A stretch of DNA of 64,000 nucleotides from Grifola frondosa (GCA_001683735.1 LUGG01000014.1:124001-188000); one strand, 5' to 3'; counted from the first letter of the stretch, positions 1 to 11,726 are shown. The notes: a model not told the origin generated them from the letters alone. Translations and numbers: made by a program.

Positions 1-37
1 AAGGAAGAGAACGTACCAAAACAGACTTTTTGTCTCC

Positions 38-1573
38 TCAAGTGCGCCTCTTTTTCCAATGAACGACGGGCATGCCGGCTTCAAGAATATCATCATCTCT
101 GTCACGGTCGTCCACATTCCGCTTCTCCTTCCTCCTTCCTTTCGGCTTTTCCCGTCTGCCTTTATCCCTTAGCTCGGTGGCGGCTACCCTACCCGCCTCA
201 TCGACCCTCGCGCGAATAAGCATCATCTCGTTCTTGTCAGTTGGCCATAGCTCGAGCTTTTTGTCCAGTGTATTTTCAAGACGTTGAAGGCACTCGACAT
301 CGTACTGCGTGACTATAAGAATCGCCTTTCCTGCCCGTCCAGCTCGTGCAGTGCGGCCGACACGGTGGATGTAATCTTTGGAGTGCATGGGCACATCATA
401 GTTGATGACCACGTCCACGAGAGGGATGTCCAAACCTCTGTAAATTCGTCAGAACTTGAAACCATACGGTCAAGCGAGTACTACGTGCCTGCTAGCGATA
501 TCCGTGGCAATGAGAACAGTGCGTTTCCCGCTTTTGAACATGTTGAGCGCACCCAGACGTTGACTTTGCGTGAGCTCCCCATGCAAGGGCACGACTGAAA
601 AATCCAAGATACGCAGGATTATGCTCAGACTGTTGTCCATTGAGCGCGACTCTGCCAACTAAGAAGTCGGACACGTACCGCTGCACGCCACTGATGGTGC
701 GCGAGAATATAATCATGGAATTCTGCGACAAAGTGTTGACCAGATGTACTAAAAGAGCTTCTTTCTGGGGCAACGGACAAAGGACGTAGTATTGCTGGAG
801 AGTCGCCACAGTGTGGCGTCTGTGTCGACAATGAATCAGGACTGGAGACGGAAGGACGGTTACTAAAGAGAACTCACGACGTCGACGTTTCAATACGGAC
901 TGGGTCGGTCAAGCTAGCTCGCTGTAGTTTGGACACCTTGGTAGTCATGGTGGCGGAGAAGAGGTATGTAGTACGTTCCTTCGGGATAGCCTTCAACAGT
1001 TCGTCAATGTGCGTACCAAAATCCAAATCTAAAAGACGATCAGCTTCGTCAAGCACCTATATCGAAATACGATTAATCGAAACAATTGGGGTAGAGGTGA
1101 CAGCTCACCAGAAACTTGAGCGTTCGTAGACTAAATCCTTTGGTCGAGCGAATATGATCCGCAAGTCTGCCAGGCGTTGCGACCAGAATGTGAGGTCGTT
1201 TCGCTAGGGCAATAGCCTGCGCAACGCGATCTACTTCTCCACCAACTACGACTAGACATCGTATGCCAATGGCTTCACCGAGCGCTTCGAACTGGGCCGA
1301 TATCTGGTACGCCAGTTCCCGAGTAGGCGCAAGGACACACGCAAAAAGCCCTTGAGGCGCATCCCATAATTTCTGAATGATCGGGATGGCAAAGGCAGCA
1401 GTCTTGCCAGAACCTGTTGGCGCAAGACCAATGATGTCCCTCCCACTGAGTGCATGTGGGAGACATTCCCTCTGAATGTCAGTAGGGGCCTTGTACCTAA
1501 GTCGAGCGATGGCGCTGAGTAGTTGCTCATTCAGCCCCAGTGATTCGAATGTCACGCCTGTGTCGTCGGCCAT
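38..1573 (-). CDS. RRP3: DEAD-box ATP-dependent RNA helicase, RRP3/DDX47 family
   Basis: ATP-dependent RNA helicase of the nucleolus; Rrp3/DDX47 acts in early pre-rRNA cleavages that make 18S rRNA. Spliced model: complement(38..437, 489..629, 679..819, 878..1056, 1109..1573), 441 aa, open throughout. Visible motifs: Q-motif region, Walker A APTGSGKT (residues 51-58), PTREL, DEAD at 158-161, SAT at 189-191, and the C-terminal [15 protein letters not shown] helicase motif, followed by a basic tail rich in K, R and D. Start taken at the ATG of MADDTG; an in-frame ATG ten codons upstream is possible. Intron 438..488 has a GC donor (AG|GCACGT), required for the ASRGLDIP motif. The gene is divergent from SPT3 with about 180 bp between starts. 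Assignment to RRP3 rather than DBP8 rests on the [10 protein letters not shown] context and the spacing of LQQYY and YDVE motifs. Confidence 0.93.
438..488 (-). other. GC-AG intron in RRP3
   Basis: Donor AG|GCACGT and acceptor TTACAG|A. Only this splice joins ATDIAS to RGLDIP, the conserved helicase motif, in frame. The 51-bp length is typical of introns here. Seen directly in sequence; splicing itself is inferred. Confidence 0.8.
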
Positions 1574-1753
1574 GGGTTGTGTGGTATTGAAGTACAAGAA
1601 CATGTCGGATTAAGCCGATCTCCGCAATATTCAACGAGACCCTAACCACGGTTGCTTGCGCCACAGCACTTCCACGTGATGTTGGCCTCGGTGGCGCTTG
1701 TTTCTCTCTGCCGCACTCTGGAGTGATTCGGATAACACTCAGCTGTCACCCAA
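1574..1753. promoter_or_regulatory. Shared divergent promoter RRP3/SPT3, with CACGTG box
   Basis: The 180 bp between the RRP3 and SPT3 start codons must carry both promoters. It contains a palindromic CACGTG at 1673..1678, a classic bHLH (Cbf1/Pho4/USF-type) binding core. No TATA box is evident. Function is inferred. Confidence 0.5.
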
Positions 1754-3163
1754 ATGGCTACAACCAAGAAATCTCTACCGGATACCCCGGAGAATAGAGA
1801 GTACAAATACTCTCAAGAAATCTCGCAGATGATGTTCGTCTTCGGCGAGGTTCAGGACCCCAATCCCGAAACCGTGAACCTTGTCGAGGACATCATACGG
1901 AGCCAAATCATCGAACTTGTGCCTTATAGCCTTTATTTCGACATGGTTGTATTGTTGACCACTTTATTCCAGATAATTCAAGCGCGGATGCTGGCAACGC
2001 GTCGTGGTGCACGGTATCTTTCCGCCGAGGACCTAATATTCCTCATAAGACATGACCGCGCCAAAGTCAACCGTTTACGGACGTATCTATCCTGGAAGGA
2101 GGTAAGAAAACACGCTAAGGATTCCAACCCCGACGGTGGAGGCGGTGTAGAAGTCGAAGCACTGGAAGATGGCGCTGATGGTGAGGGTGTGCCGGCAAAC
2201 TCATTCATATAACTGATGCAACTTTTCCCTCGGCAGAGAAATTGACCGCGAAGGCGCAGAAAATAACTATCAAGCTTCCATGGGAGATACTCACCGTATT
2301 TTCTGATGTTCTTCCGACGGATGATGAAGAGGACGAAGACGACATTGAGGCACATGATGCTTCGATACAACGCCTCAAGGCACGGTCGTTGTTTTCTCTT
2401 ATGTTTTTCTCACTAATCAATTCTTCCAATGCAGGAAGCGGACGATGCCACCCGGCAGATGACCCGGGAGGAATATCAGCACTATTCTGAGTGTCGCCAA
2501 GCCTCCTTTACCTACCGCAAAGGTAAATTCCGCATTTCTTACAAGTGGCACACGTCAAAGCTGTGGACATCCATTCAATAATCGGCTGGATCATGGCGAT
2601 TTTTTTCAAACACCCACAAGGCAGCTTCTATCCGAAAGAACCTGCATTGATCTCCATTGTTTCGTCGCTATTTATCTACTGTGCTTAACACCGTTCTCAT
2701 CTCTTTCCTAGCCAAACGCTTCCGCGAATTCCTCAATCTCCCTCCCGCCCTCGACCTGAAAGCCGGCGACGACACCGTCGATATCGTCGGTTTTCTCGCC
2801 TTCGAGATGGTCCGCTCGCTCACCATTGCGGGCCTCGAAGTGAAGAAATCTCTGGAAGAATCCTATCTCCGCGAGGACATCCATGTTGTGTCATCCCCCG
2901 TACTTGGGAAACGCAAGGCTGGTCTCGGCCTCGGAGGCGACGCGAAGCGCATGCGCAGGGAAGACTCGCCTGATCACGACGTTGACCAGCCCCTCCCCGT
3001 ATGCTCCCTCTTCTTACCTCCGCCCGAGTCTCGCACCTCTCTCCGCCCCGAGCATATCCAGGATGCATTTTCCAGAATGCAGGGCGACTGGGCACAGCGC
3101 CGTTCTGCGGGCATGCGGAATTTCAGGGGAGGCCTGATCCGGACTACCGTCAGCCTCATCTAG
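1754..3163 (+). CDS. SPT3: SAGA complex subunit Spt3 (histone-fold transcription factor)
   Basis: Spt3 is the double-histone-fold subunit of SAGA that contacts TBP and promotes its delivery to promoters. Spliced model: 1754..1918, 1973..2180, 2237..2379, 2435..2522, 2712..3163; 351 aa, no frame errors. The first histone fold is clear (YSQEISQMMFVFGEVQDP, then LIRHDRAKVNRLRTYLSWK), followed by an acidic linker, TIKLPWE, the signature EYQHYSECRQASFTYRK, and a C-terminal helix region (FEMVRSLT, HIQDAF). Intron 2380..2434 uses a GC donor (AAG|GCACGG); the 189-bp intron 2523..2711 is longer than its neighbours. Convergent with DDI1. Confidence 0.93.
2380..2434 (+). other. GC-AG intron in SPT3
   Basis: Donor AAG|GCACGG, likely branch site CTAAT, acceptor ATGCAG. 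It is the only splice in this interval that keeps the conserved segment RLK-EADDATRQMTREEY in frame; the nearby GT at 2385 would break it. 55 bp. Confidence 0.78.
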
Positions 3164-3564
3164 TGCCTTATTTCGTTGCTCTTTTTTCGCTCTCCTCACC
3201 TTAGCTCTCGTCGTCCTCATTTGCGTCCGTTATCTCTCTTGGTTTTCTTCCCTCTTTCGTTTGGATTACATCATCACCACTTTCATCTGGAGCAGGAGTT
3301 CATGCAGGAGGCGGGAATATGCGTGCGTGCCCTTCTTCTGATCGCTTTTTTGGATTCCTCATTTATCCTCATACTACCATTGAACTAAGAGCTATGTTGT
3401 CGTTTGCTTTCGTATTATTGTTAGGCACTGTACCTTTTATCTACCATAATGTACAACAAAACTTGGTTTAAACTGCGACGAACGTCCAACTGATACCCAC
3501 GCTTTAGCCCAACCCGCCGCCCGCCTGCTATTTTCTACTTCTACACGATTGTTCCCAGCAAGGC
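3164..3564. other. Convergent intergenic region SPT3/DDI1
   Basis: Holds the two facing 3' untranslated regions. It is pyrimidine-rich just after the SPT3 stop and more AT-rich near 3400-3480. No gene or repeat recognised. Confidence 0.6.
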
Positions 3565-5175
3565 TCAAAACAGCAACGACGCAGCGACGTCGATGTTCCC
3601 GCCAGCCGCATCCAGAGACCTAATCGCCATCTCCCTCGATGCACCGAGGTCCATGAGCGTCGCGATTGCCGACTCCGGATGCCTACTCTGCGTCTGCGCC
3701 GCCCCCGGCGCCGGTGCCGGGGCTGCCCCGAGCGTGTTGCCCGCACCGGGAAAGTGCGTCGCAGTCTGCGGGTTCGATGAGGGCCCGGCCGTCTCGGGCT
3801 CAGGAAGCACCTCCATGCGCGCCTTCTCGGGCAGCTCGTGCTCCGCGAGGAAGCGCACCTCACGGCCCTGGATGCGGAGCACGTTCTTCTCGAGGTCGAT
3901 GCACGCCTGGTGCGCCTTCAGCATGTCTAGGCCGAATAGCAGATCAACGGTCCTGCCCTGTATAACGTCAGCACATGGGTCCTAAGCAAGAGGACGGACG
4001 TACCTCCATGATGGTGAAGGAGCACGCGAGGTGGAGGTCCGCCAACTTGAGTTGCGCACTGTGTACGCGCCCGACAATCTTCGCGGTACCGACCCCCTGC
4101 GCGATGCCTGAGTATCTGCGATCTACCAATCGCATAATGCTGAAATACCGGTAAGAACGTAATAATGTCCGCTATCTAAGGCCGAAAATCGTACCCGCAT
4201 GCCTCTGCACATTCAGGACTCACTAGGGAAAAAAAACTCCGTCATCAGCTACTCCATCAGCAGAGAACTCTCGATACACACTGATGGTCGACTGAGCACC
4301 ACTATCCACGAATGCTTTGACGGGATGTCCATTTACTTCCACATTGATACTAAATTCGTGTACACCGTCAATAAACACCTCCACTGGAAAATAAATAATA
4401 CCGCTCACTAAAGCATAGTCACGCGTCCGAATGCCTCGGGAGAGTACTCGAGCGCGTGCTCGAGGTTCTCTGCTACGGCCTGCTGCCGGATGGCCTCCTC
4501 GATGCGGCGCTGCGATTCGATGTCGAACGGGTCCGCCTCGAGCTGTGCGATCTCGCGCCCAGCTGCGAGCTGTCGCTCATGCGTTAGGCGGAGCAGCTCG
4601 GCAAAACGCGCTGGGTCGGCATGCGCAGCGTTAGCAATCTCCGGATAGACCTAGATAGCGACAGCACGACAAAAGCATGGACAAAATGGTCAGCGATGTG
4701 CGCAAGCGAGGACGGGGGAGGGGACGAGCCTCGTGCAGCCGTTGCATGAGCGCCGGGTCACCGAGGAGCTGCAGCCGCATCATCTCCGCATCCTGCTCTG
4801 CCGTCCTGTACACCCGTTAAGCATGACCCGACTACCAAAATGGAGACTGCAAGATAGCAGGATGTGGACAACACGTACTGGCCTGCAACGGTGACCTTCC
4901 GCCGGAGGAGGAGCATCGCGTGCTCGCCCATTCCAAACTCCCTCATCGTCGATTTGGGGTTCCCCAGATCTCGGCCCTCATAAGAGATGCTTTGCTCGTC
5001 GATGGGGATACCGGACTGTATGCGGAAGCATAGAAGTTGAAATGTGCGGGGGTGCAGGAGTGGCTGAAAGACTCGCCTCGGCCTCAAGGAGTGCCATGAC
5101 ATTCTCGAGCTCCATGTTCGGATCGATCTCAATGACGAACGACTGCCCGAGGTCGGTGATGAATGTCAGTTCCAT
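3565..5175 (-). CDS. DDI1: Ddi1-type ubiquitin-shuttle aspartic protease (UBL-RVP-UBA)
   Basis: DDI1 carries ubiquitylated cargo to the proteasome and has a retroviral-type aspartic protease domain that clips polyubiquitylated substrates. Eight exons: complement(3565..3957, 4004..4139, 4195..4222, 4282..4349, 4409..4650, 4730..4805, 4879..5015, 5077..5175); 392 aa, frame intact. Order: N-terminal ubiquitin-like domain (about residues 1-75), helical region with NPALMQRL-like and DPARFAELL segments, the RVP domain with catalytic D200 in [10 protein letters not shown] and the flap/closing segment [10 protein letters not shown], and a C-terminal UBA domain (about 350-392, [24 protein letters not shown] region). 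Two of the seven introns have GC donors (GAG|GCGAGT, GAG|GCTCGT); one exon is only 28 nt. Confidence 0.94.
4651..4729 (-). other. GC-AG intron 3 of DDI1
   Basis: Donor GAG|GCTCGT, acceptor ATCTAG. It joins MQRLHE to [20 protein letters not shown], matching the family's helical segment. No phase-0 GT donor is available. 79 bp. Confidence 0.7.
5016..5076 (-). other. GC-AG intron 1 of DDI1
   Basis: Donor GAG|GCGAGT, acceptor CATACAG. The splice links the UBL strands ALLEAE and SGIPIDEQS in frame; no GT donor in the interval does so. 61 bp. Confidence 0.78.
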
Positions 5176-5661
5176 GCTGGGGAAAAGTAGTGGTGGGTGT
5201 GGTCGTCGCTGAAAGAATCAGTAGCCGTGAGCACGCCGTGAGGTGAACAAGTCAGAACAAGCTTGTCTGCAAACCAAATCGGTCCGCAGGGTGAGACGGT
5301 TCAGTGCACCGTGTAGTTATGTCCAAGTTGGCGAATGTGCCACTGCAAGAAGGGAAGAAGACAAGGAGCCTGGAGGGGCGTGTGCAATGTAGTCGGGGAA
5401 GAGAGACGCCTAAATCCAGCAGGCTCTTTAAGATAATCACAACGCTTGCGTATACAGAACACGCAAGCCCATTTATTCGTACATCCGAATCTACTAGAAC
5501 AAGCCAGAAAGTCGCAAATAATGAGCGCGAATGAGTAACATGGCGCCGAGACGCGTAGTTCCTTATTACGCGTCGCGATATCAATATCAATCTCGGTGAG
5601 CGTGGAACACCCTCAACACCCAAACCACTAGATCACTGCCGGACCCCACCCCGGCGACCCA
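5176..5661. other. Intergenic region DDI1/ATG29
   Basis: Upstream of DDI1 and downstream of ATG29, both on the minus strand. It should contain the DDI1 promoter and ATG29 3'UTR. No clear TATA box or repeat seen. Confidence 0.5.
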
Positions 5662-7395
5662 TCAAATTACTTCGCGCAAATGACGAACTACAGAACGTGT
5701 TAGTACATAACATAACGTGCTCATTGATGACACTCACATGCGCGAACCCCTCCACGTATATTCGACATCAGCGCGCTCTCCAACGCGGATGTCGACAAGC
5801 TTGCATCTGCTCAATAGCATATCAGTATCTTATCCATCGCCCACACAAAAAACGCGGCGTCAACTCACCACTGAGATCACTAAAACTCGATGCCTCGCTT
5901 CCCTGTTCACTCACCCTTCCCGTCCCAGCCTGAGTCCCGCTAGGAAGCCCAGCTGCCGCCAGGCGCAGCGCACGTACATGTGTACCCTGCACGCTCCGTG
6001 GGGAGAGCGCAGGAGGGCTAGACGACTTCTCCGCTGTCCCAAAGTGACGAGCCATCGGCGAAGACACACGCTGCGGTGATTGCGGATTGGAGTGCGCTGG
6101 GGGTAGTGATTTGTGCGTACATGGGCGTGTGTGCGGCTGTGCGAGTGAGCGTGCGCGGTGGGGAAGGGATTGATGGAATTGAGCCTTGCGGGGAACCCAT
6201 GCTCGAGAGGCTCTGGTGGCTCTGGCTGCGGGAGGAACTGGGGCGCGTGCTGGAAGACAGCGCTGATGCCGACGCGGATACAGACGCGACGGATGCAGAC
6301 GATATGGAAAGCGGCCGTGTGCGCCCACGATCCCTGCCTTTGCCCTTTGGAGGTGCTGGAGATGCTACGAGCCCAAGCGCATCCTTTGTCATTAGCCTCT
6401 CCAACTCGCGCAGCTTACGCGTGAGAGCTTCCTGCTCTTCGGCAGCACGGTCGGCCTCTTCTTCGCGCTGAGCTTCTTCATCCTCCTCGTCATCATCTTC
6501 GTCTTCCTCACCTGCCGCATCGCCTCCTGACGAGGACCCAGCGTGGGACGACGCGGGAGACAGCGGGCAGATCGATGTGCGAGACTTCCGCGGGCCCTGG
6601 AGGGTGATGGTAGATGATGACGATATCTTCTTCGTTGTTCGTGCGTACGTGGGCGGGTTCGGGAGACCAGCATGGCTGGCTGTTATCGCTAGCGGGGAGC
6701 GCAACTGTGTCTGGGAGGAGCGCGCTTGTATCGATCGAGCGTGTCCGAGCGAACTGAGACGCGCACGTACGCCAAGCGGGCGAAGAGTGCTCGTGCCCGG
6801 CCCTGTGCTGCACGTTCCCGGGTAGTGGAAGAGGATGAGACGAGGCGCGCACGCATAGAGTCGCGCTGCGGTAGGGAAGGACGCTCGGAGAGCCGAGGGA
6901 AGTACTCTGCATTGAGCTGCTGTGGAGAAGATACCGGGAAAGCCACGATAGGGCTGCGGACGTTGAGCCCATGGCCTAAGCCCTGTAAGCCGCGCAGGTC
7001 CTCTTCGTAACGCGCCTGCGCCCGGTACAGGAGGTAGGGAAGAGGTACTTGGAGATGGGCTGCGAGGCCCTTCCCTAACAAGCAGGGTTAACAATAAATG
7101 TGTGATTACCGGGCTGGACATAGTGTCGTGGAGATGCTCACAATCGGTGCCAGCGCCTTCAATAGCACGAGATTTGGCGATGACCTCCCAGAGAATGTGC
7201 TCCTTGTCAGAGTTCCATTCTACCTGGACTTTCCGAGGACAGTTTTGAGGGTGGAAAATGGCAGGGATACTGGTCAGATAACATGGTCTGTGCTAGGTAA
7301 TGACAACGCACCCGAGGGGGATCAGGAAGGGCGTCCTCGGGACGGTTACTGGGAAGGCGGATAACGACACGGACAGCAGGAGATGTGAAAGGCAT
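5662..7395 (-). CDS. ATG29: Autophagy-related protein Atg29
   Basis: Atg29 works with Atg17 and Atg31/Atg1 at the phagophore assembly site to start autophagosome formation. Model: complement(5662..5687, 5738..5806, 5869..6017, 6070..6710, 6767..7074, 7142..7223, 7312..7395), about 452 aa. The N-terminal Atg29 domain is clear: VVIRLPSNRPEDALPDPPRVEWNSDKE split by introns, then GTDWKGLAAHLQVPLPYLLYRAQARYEEDL. A long low-complexity Ser/Pro-rich middle contains an acidic E/D run and a short coiled-coil-like REEEADRAAEEQEALTRKLREL stretch. The C-terminus DASLSTSALESALMSNI resembles the yeast tail (ALEEALMDRL). Boundaries of the 6711..6766 intron are uncertain (acceptor could be 6 nt further). Yeast Atg29 is about half as long; the extension is in the disordered middle. 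Confidence 0.85.
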
Positions 7396-7758
7396 GTTAA
7401 TAGCGAGCTCGAGGGTCCGGCACCAGGTCAGGACTGTGGCCAAGCATTCGCCGTGTAGCGTGTTCAAGAGAGAAATTGCGGCTGCGAGTTCGAACGCTGT
7501 AGTCGATCGCGACGTGAACATTTGATCACCAAGTCACCTTATCGGATAAGTCTGCTAATTGAATAAATATTGATTACTTAATTATTTAGACTTGACCAAT
7601 GAGAGAATCTGCAATTGCGATCTTCAAGCTTGCCGTTCACATGCACACACTATCGACATAGCCCGATGCTCTTGTCTACGGACCACATAGAGTACCATCT
7701 ACACAAAAGTCTTTCGAGCTGATTTCGATATATATTTCAAGTCTCACCTGCATCCACC
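7396..7758. promoter_or_regulatory. Divergent promoter ATG29/IMPACT
   Basis: About 360 bp separate the two start codons. It includes an AT-rich tract at about 7557-7592 and a TATA-like run TATATATTT near 7729. Regulatory role inferred from position. Confidence 0.4.
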
Positions 7759-9241
7759 ATGCCTGCTGCTACACCACCAAGCCCAGAAACTCTCGACGAC
7801 CTTGTCGCCCAATTCTCCATAGACAACGACCCTGCTCATGAAGCCGTTGCGTTAGAAGTAGGCGGTGCGCGCACTTTCCATGTCTGGCGAGTAGCGACCT
7901 GCGCCCCTCATGATGTTTGTATATCCTGCTGTGGATCTGTCGCGGGAAGGCAGTGTTACAGAGCATCTACGGCGAAGACGCGATGAAAATATGGCACTCA
8001 CAGGAGAACAACCACGAGCACGAGCAAGATGATTTCAATGCTCGGAAGGCCTTGAACGGAGGCGAACCAGGGACGATTCGATACGAAGTGACGCTGAAGT
8101 GAGCCTAATATACATCCTAACGAACCTTAAGTTTATACCTTGTTAGCCTTCCTGACCCGTCTACGTCAGTGCCAACTGAAGAAGAGTCCGCATACCCATT
8201 AACAGTACTCGTCTCCCTCCCACCAACGTACCCGGCCGCGCCGCCGCAGCTGCAGCTTCTTTCGCGCTACCTCGGGCCCTATGGCGTTGATGCACAGCTC
8301 TTCGGCGCAGTGCTGCGCACGTATATCTCACGCGATGGAGTCGAATGGGTTTCTGGGAGTGTGTGCGTGTTTGATGGGCTCGAGTGGGTAAAAGAACGCT
8401 GCGCAGCATGGGTCGGCGAGCGTATGAGCGCCTCGCTTTCTGGTGCAATGATCAGAGAGGACGAGCGCGGGCGACCGGACGATGCGGACGGCACTGAGAC
8501 AGTCAGCTCCCATGCAAAATCGAGTGCGCCTGTTCCGGAGGTACCAGCACAGATGCCAGAGGGCGTAGAAATTATCGAGGCGGAGCCGATCATGGATCGC
8601 AAAAGCTCGTTCATTGGCCGCGCGTGTCGTATAACGGATCCATCTCAAGTGCGATTATTACCATGCTGAGGATTTGACGATGACCAACTCGTGCACAGGT
8701 TCCCATGATACTCTCACATTTGATGTCAGATCGCAAAATATCTCGTGCTGCCCATCCAATAATCAATGCCTGGCGCTGTCGCGTGGGAAGCATCCTGCAT
8801 CAAGGTATGCGCAGTTGCTGTGCGTGATATTTCTATGACATATTTTGCTCTCAGATAATGATGATGATGGCGAGTCTGCGGCAGGAGGTCGTCTTGCCCA
8901 CCTCCTCCAAATTCTCGTATGTCGACCCACCACGTTGGCCGATTCTCCCGCGTTTCTAATGTTGCATGCGAGCACAGGAAGTTGACAATGTACTTGTCAT
9001 CGTAACTCGTTATTTTGGTGGCATCCACTTAGGTCCCGACCGCTTCAAACATATCAACCAGGCCGCGCGGAATGCACTCGAGCTGGGTGGGTTCCTAGAT
9101 GCACCTGAAGACAATAGCCATGGTGGGAGAAGACCAGGTGGGAAGGGGAAGAATGCGCGGGGGCAGAAGGTAGTGATATTCATGCAGGAAATATCTTTTC
9201 ACATTTGCATCTACACGGAAGGCTACTTGCAATCTTATTGA
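7759..9241 (+). CDS. YIH1: IMPACT/Yih1 family protein (RWD + Impact domains)
   Basis: Yih1/IMPACT competes with the kinase Gcn2 for Gcn1 through its RWD domain and so damps the eIF2-alpha stress response; it also binds actin. Model: 7759..7857, 7950..8098, 8147..8648, 8699..8804, 8855..8916, 8978..9241; 393 aa, frame intact. The N-terminal RWD domain includes LQSIYGEDA and the YPLTVLVSLPPTYPAAPPQL segment. The C-terminal Impact (UPF0029) domain shows DRKSSFIGRA, HPIINAW, NDDDGESAAGGRL and the signature VTRYFGGIHLGPDRFKHI. The last about 20 codons (after ARGQK) look non-conserved, so the true end may lie in another exon. Confidence 0.9.
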
Positions 9242-10451
9242 TTGGTTTCATAGTGGGGTCATGAGCTCAGACAGAAACATATATTCCAGTCATAATGTGG
9301 AGAGTTATCTGAGCTACAGGTCATTGGGCGAAGGGACAACAGGCGTGATTACGCGCATCGGCGCAGTACAGCCGTGTACTGTGAACGCGGAGAATATGAA
9401 CCCACGTTTGATGTGCTTAATGCATCGCTATTGTCCAGCCGCAAGATGTGGCACAGTATTTGAATCGGCAAGTGGAGTTGTTCGTGTGTAGAATGACAAA
9501 CATGCAAAGGTAAGTTTTGTCGCTCATGGGTAGCTGCGCACTTTAACACCATTATAACACGACTTTAGTTCATATTTTTTATATTCTCGGAAATTCTTGA
9601 ACAATCGATGGAGTCCGAAGCGACTTTCAGCAGCTACTAGGTCGCGCCAACTATGGACTTCACAACATCAGTCGTAACTCGAATAGGTTCTGCCCAAGGT
9701 GTTGCTAGGTCAGTTTGCAGTTGTCGTTTCACATCCGTTCTCTTGACCACCGTGCCTACCCACTCCACGAAGTGTTGTCCCATCGTGTTTACTCGGGCCT
9801 TCGCGGTATACCAGTGCTATGCATAGCTTCCGTTGTCTTCGCGGTAACTGGTACGTTACGGACGTCTCATGGTTTGATAGTGACAGCTTATGCTTTGGGA
9901 GCTACGGGTGAAGCGCGCGAGGCAGATCGTCCAATGTAAGTAAGAATCAGGAAGAATAGAGTTCGATGCGCAGCTGCGGTTTGCTTCGGCCTCGAGCGTC
10001 ATCTTCAATCCTGCCGACACTGGGGCTGTGTAATGTATTTCATTAACTTCTCTCTCGTCACCAGCTGATTGCGCAAGGACCCGTAGAAGACGTAGCGACG
10101 GTCAACTTATTCCGTGTGCGGATTGCGCAGTTTTCTTGGAAAAATCATGACCGTTGATCATTCGCCAGTTGACCGTGTATAGTGCCACTATCACTGGCGG
10201 CTTCGTTCGCCCGAGATGACATACTCCTCGGTCGCCGACCTTCACCCGCTTGCACTCACGTCGTGAACGCATGTTCATTTCAAATGATCAATCCGCTCCC
10301 AAAATGCTAATTTTCAGAACCTTCATCGGCAGACCATGTTCGGCGCGTTAGACGCACGGCAAGACGCTGGCAAGTGGAGTATATAAATGTCCACCCCGGG
10401 TATTGGCCAGAGCAGGACCTTCAAGCTTCCCTCTATCTCTTTCACTGAACC
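9242..10451 (+). other. Intergenic, no gene recognised
   Basis: About 1.2 kb between IMPACT and the Ser/Thr-rich repeat protein. Short ORFs (for example at 9261 and 9652) lack recognisable features. The 3' end is the promoter of the next gene, with a TATA box at 10382. Confidence 0.5.
10382..10388 (+). promoter_or_regulatory. TATA box of the Ser/Thr-rich repeat protein gene
   Basis: TATAAAT lies about 64 bp before the ATG at 10452, leaving room for a transcription start about 30 bp downstream and a short 5'UTR. Confidence 0.6.
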
Positions 10452-11726
10452 ATGTCTCTCCCTACTTTGTGCGTTCTAGCTATACTGGCTATTCAAGGTG
10501 AGCAACACGAGGACTCCTTCCGTCCGCCAGCATGCTGATACTAATCCTGTTTACCAGGCCATTGCGCCGCTTTGGTGCAAAGAGAATATCCGACCACGAC
10601 AGTTGAATTCAGCACGTCTGTCTTTAACTCGTCTGCTACATCAGTCGGAACCAGCACGTTGTCTACCCCTGGGGCAAACTCCACCTTCGTGTGTCCCACC
10701 TTTTTGCCAGGGACATCGACGGTGCCCACGTCCTTCAATTCTTCGACCACCGCGACTGCGACCTCTCCCACGTTCTTCTTCGGGCATCGTAACCATTCCT
10801 CCCTGGCGGCCAGTTCCATCTTCTCGTTCCCTAGCTCTTGCTTCGAGGTGCCCACCGCAACCGTGACCACGGGCGGCACGACCTCCGCGTACCCCACCAC
10901 AGTTGGTGCGACTACTGGGGAGACGACTGGCACCGTCTCCGTGGAGCCAACTATTACCACCGGCAGTCCAACCACCGTCACCGCCACCCTCAGCACCCCC
11001 GCTTCCGTCGTCACCGTCACCGTCACCGTTACCGAATGCACAGGCATTACGACTTCCGTCGCCGCAACTACTTCCAGTGTGTATGGTACGACCACCGCTT
11101 GCTCGGTCAATGCTACCACAGTTCCCTCTACTACGTCTATCGCCTCGACGTCTCCGACCACAGAGCCTTGCAGCACCTCGATCGCATCATCGTCCAGTGC
11201 CACTGCAGAGCCCACCACCACGTCAATTGGCTCCGCTTCCGGGACAGCAGAACCTTCTACAGGGTCGTCTGCTTCTGCCACTGCAGAGCCTACTACCACC
11301 ACAATCGGCTCAGGACCTTCTACAGGATCGTCTGCTTCTGCCACTGTAGAGCCTACTACCACCACAATCGGCTCAGGACCTTCTACAGGATCGTCTGCTT
11401 CTGCCACTGCAGAGCCTACTACCACCACAATCGGCTCAGGACCTTCTACAGGATCGTCTGCTTCTGCCACTGCAGAGCCTACTACCACCACAATCGGCTC
11501 AGGACCTTCTACAGGATCGTCTGCTTCTGCCACTGCAGAGCCTACTACCACCACAATCGGCTCAGGACCTTCTACAGGATCGTCTGCTTCTGCCACTGCA
11601 GAGCCTACTACCACCACAATCGGCTCAGGACCTTCTACAGGATCGTCTGCTTCTTCCACTGCAGAGCCCTCGACCACATCAATTGGGTCGGCTTCTGCAA
11701 CGACAGTGTACAGTACTGCCTTTTGA
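10452..11726 (+). CDS. Secreted Ser/Thr-rich tandem-repeat protein
   Basis: Predicted cell-wall or extracellular mucin-like protein; family not recognised. Model: 10452..10497 and 10558..11726, 404 aa. The first exon encodes a hydrophobic signal peptide (MSLPTLCVLAILAIQGHCAA). The mature part is dominated by Ser, Thr, Ala, Pro and Gly, with a few Cys and possible N-glycosylation sites (NSS, NST), and should be heavily O-mannosylated. The C-terminal third contains about seven copies of a 21-residue unit, GPSTGSSASATAEPTTTTIG plus S. It ends TVYSTAF with no hydrophobic tail, so a GPI anchor is unlikely. A TATA box precedes it. A 454-codon open frame on the opposite strand is a by-product of this composition. 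Confidence 0.75.
11257..11691 (+). repeat. 63-bp tandem coding repeat, about 7 copies
   Basis: A 63-bp unit repeats with near-identical sequence; CTGCAGAGCCTACTACCACC recurs every 63 bp. The central five copies are almost identical (one TGTAGA variant, Ala to Val), while the first and last are diverged. This points to recent expansion by slippage or unequal exchange, so copy number probably varies between strains. Confidence 0.9.

Noticed and set aside
6076..6471. 131-codon plus-strand frame opposite ATG29
   Set aside because: It lies wholly antisense to the Ser/Pro-rich linker of ATG29, where skewed codon use keeps other frames open.
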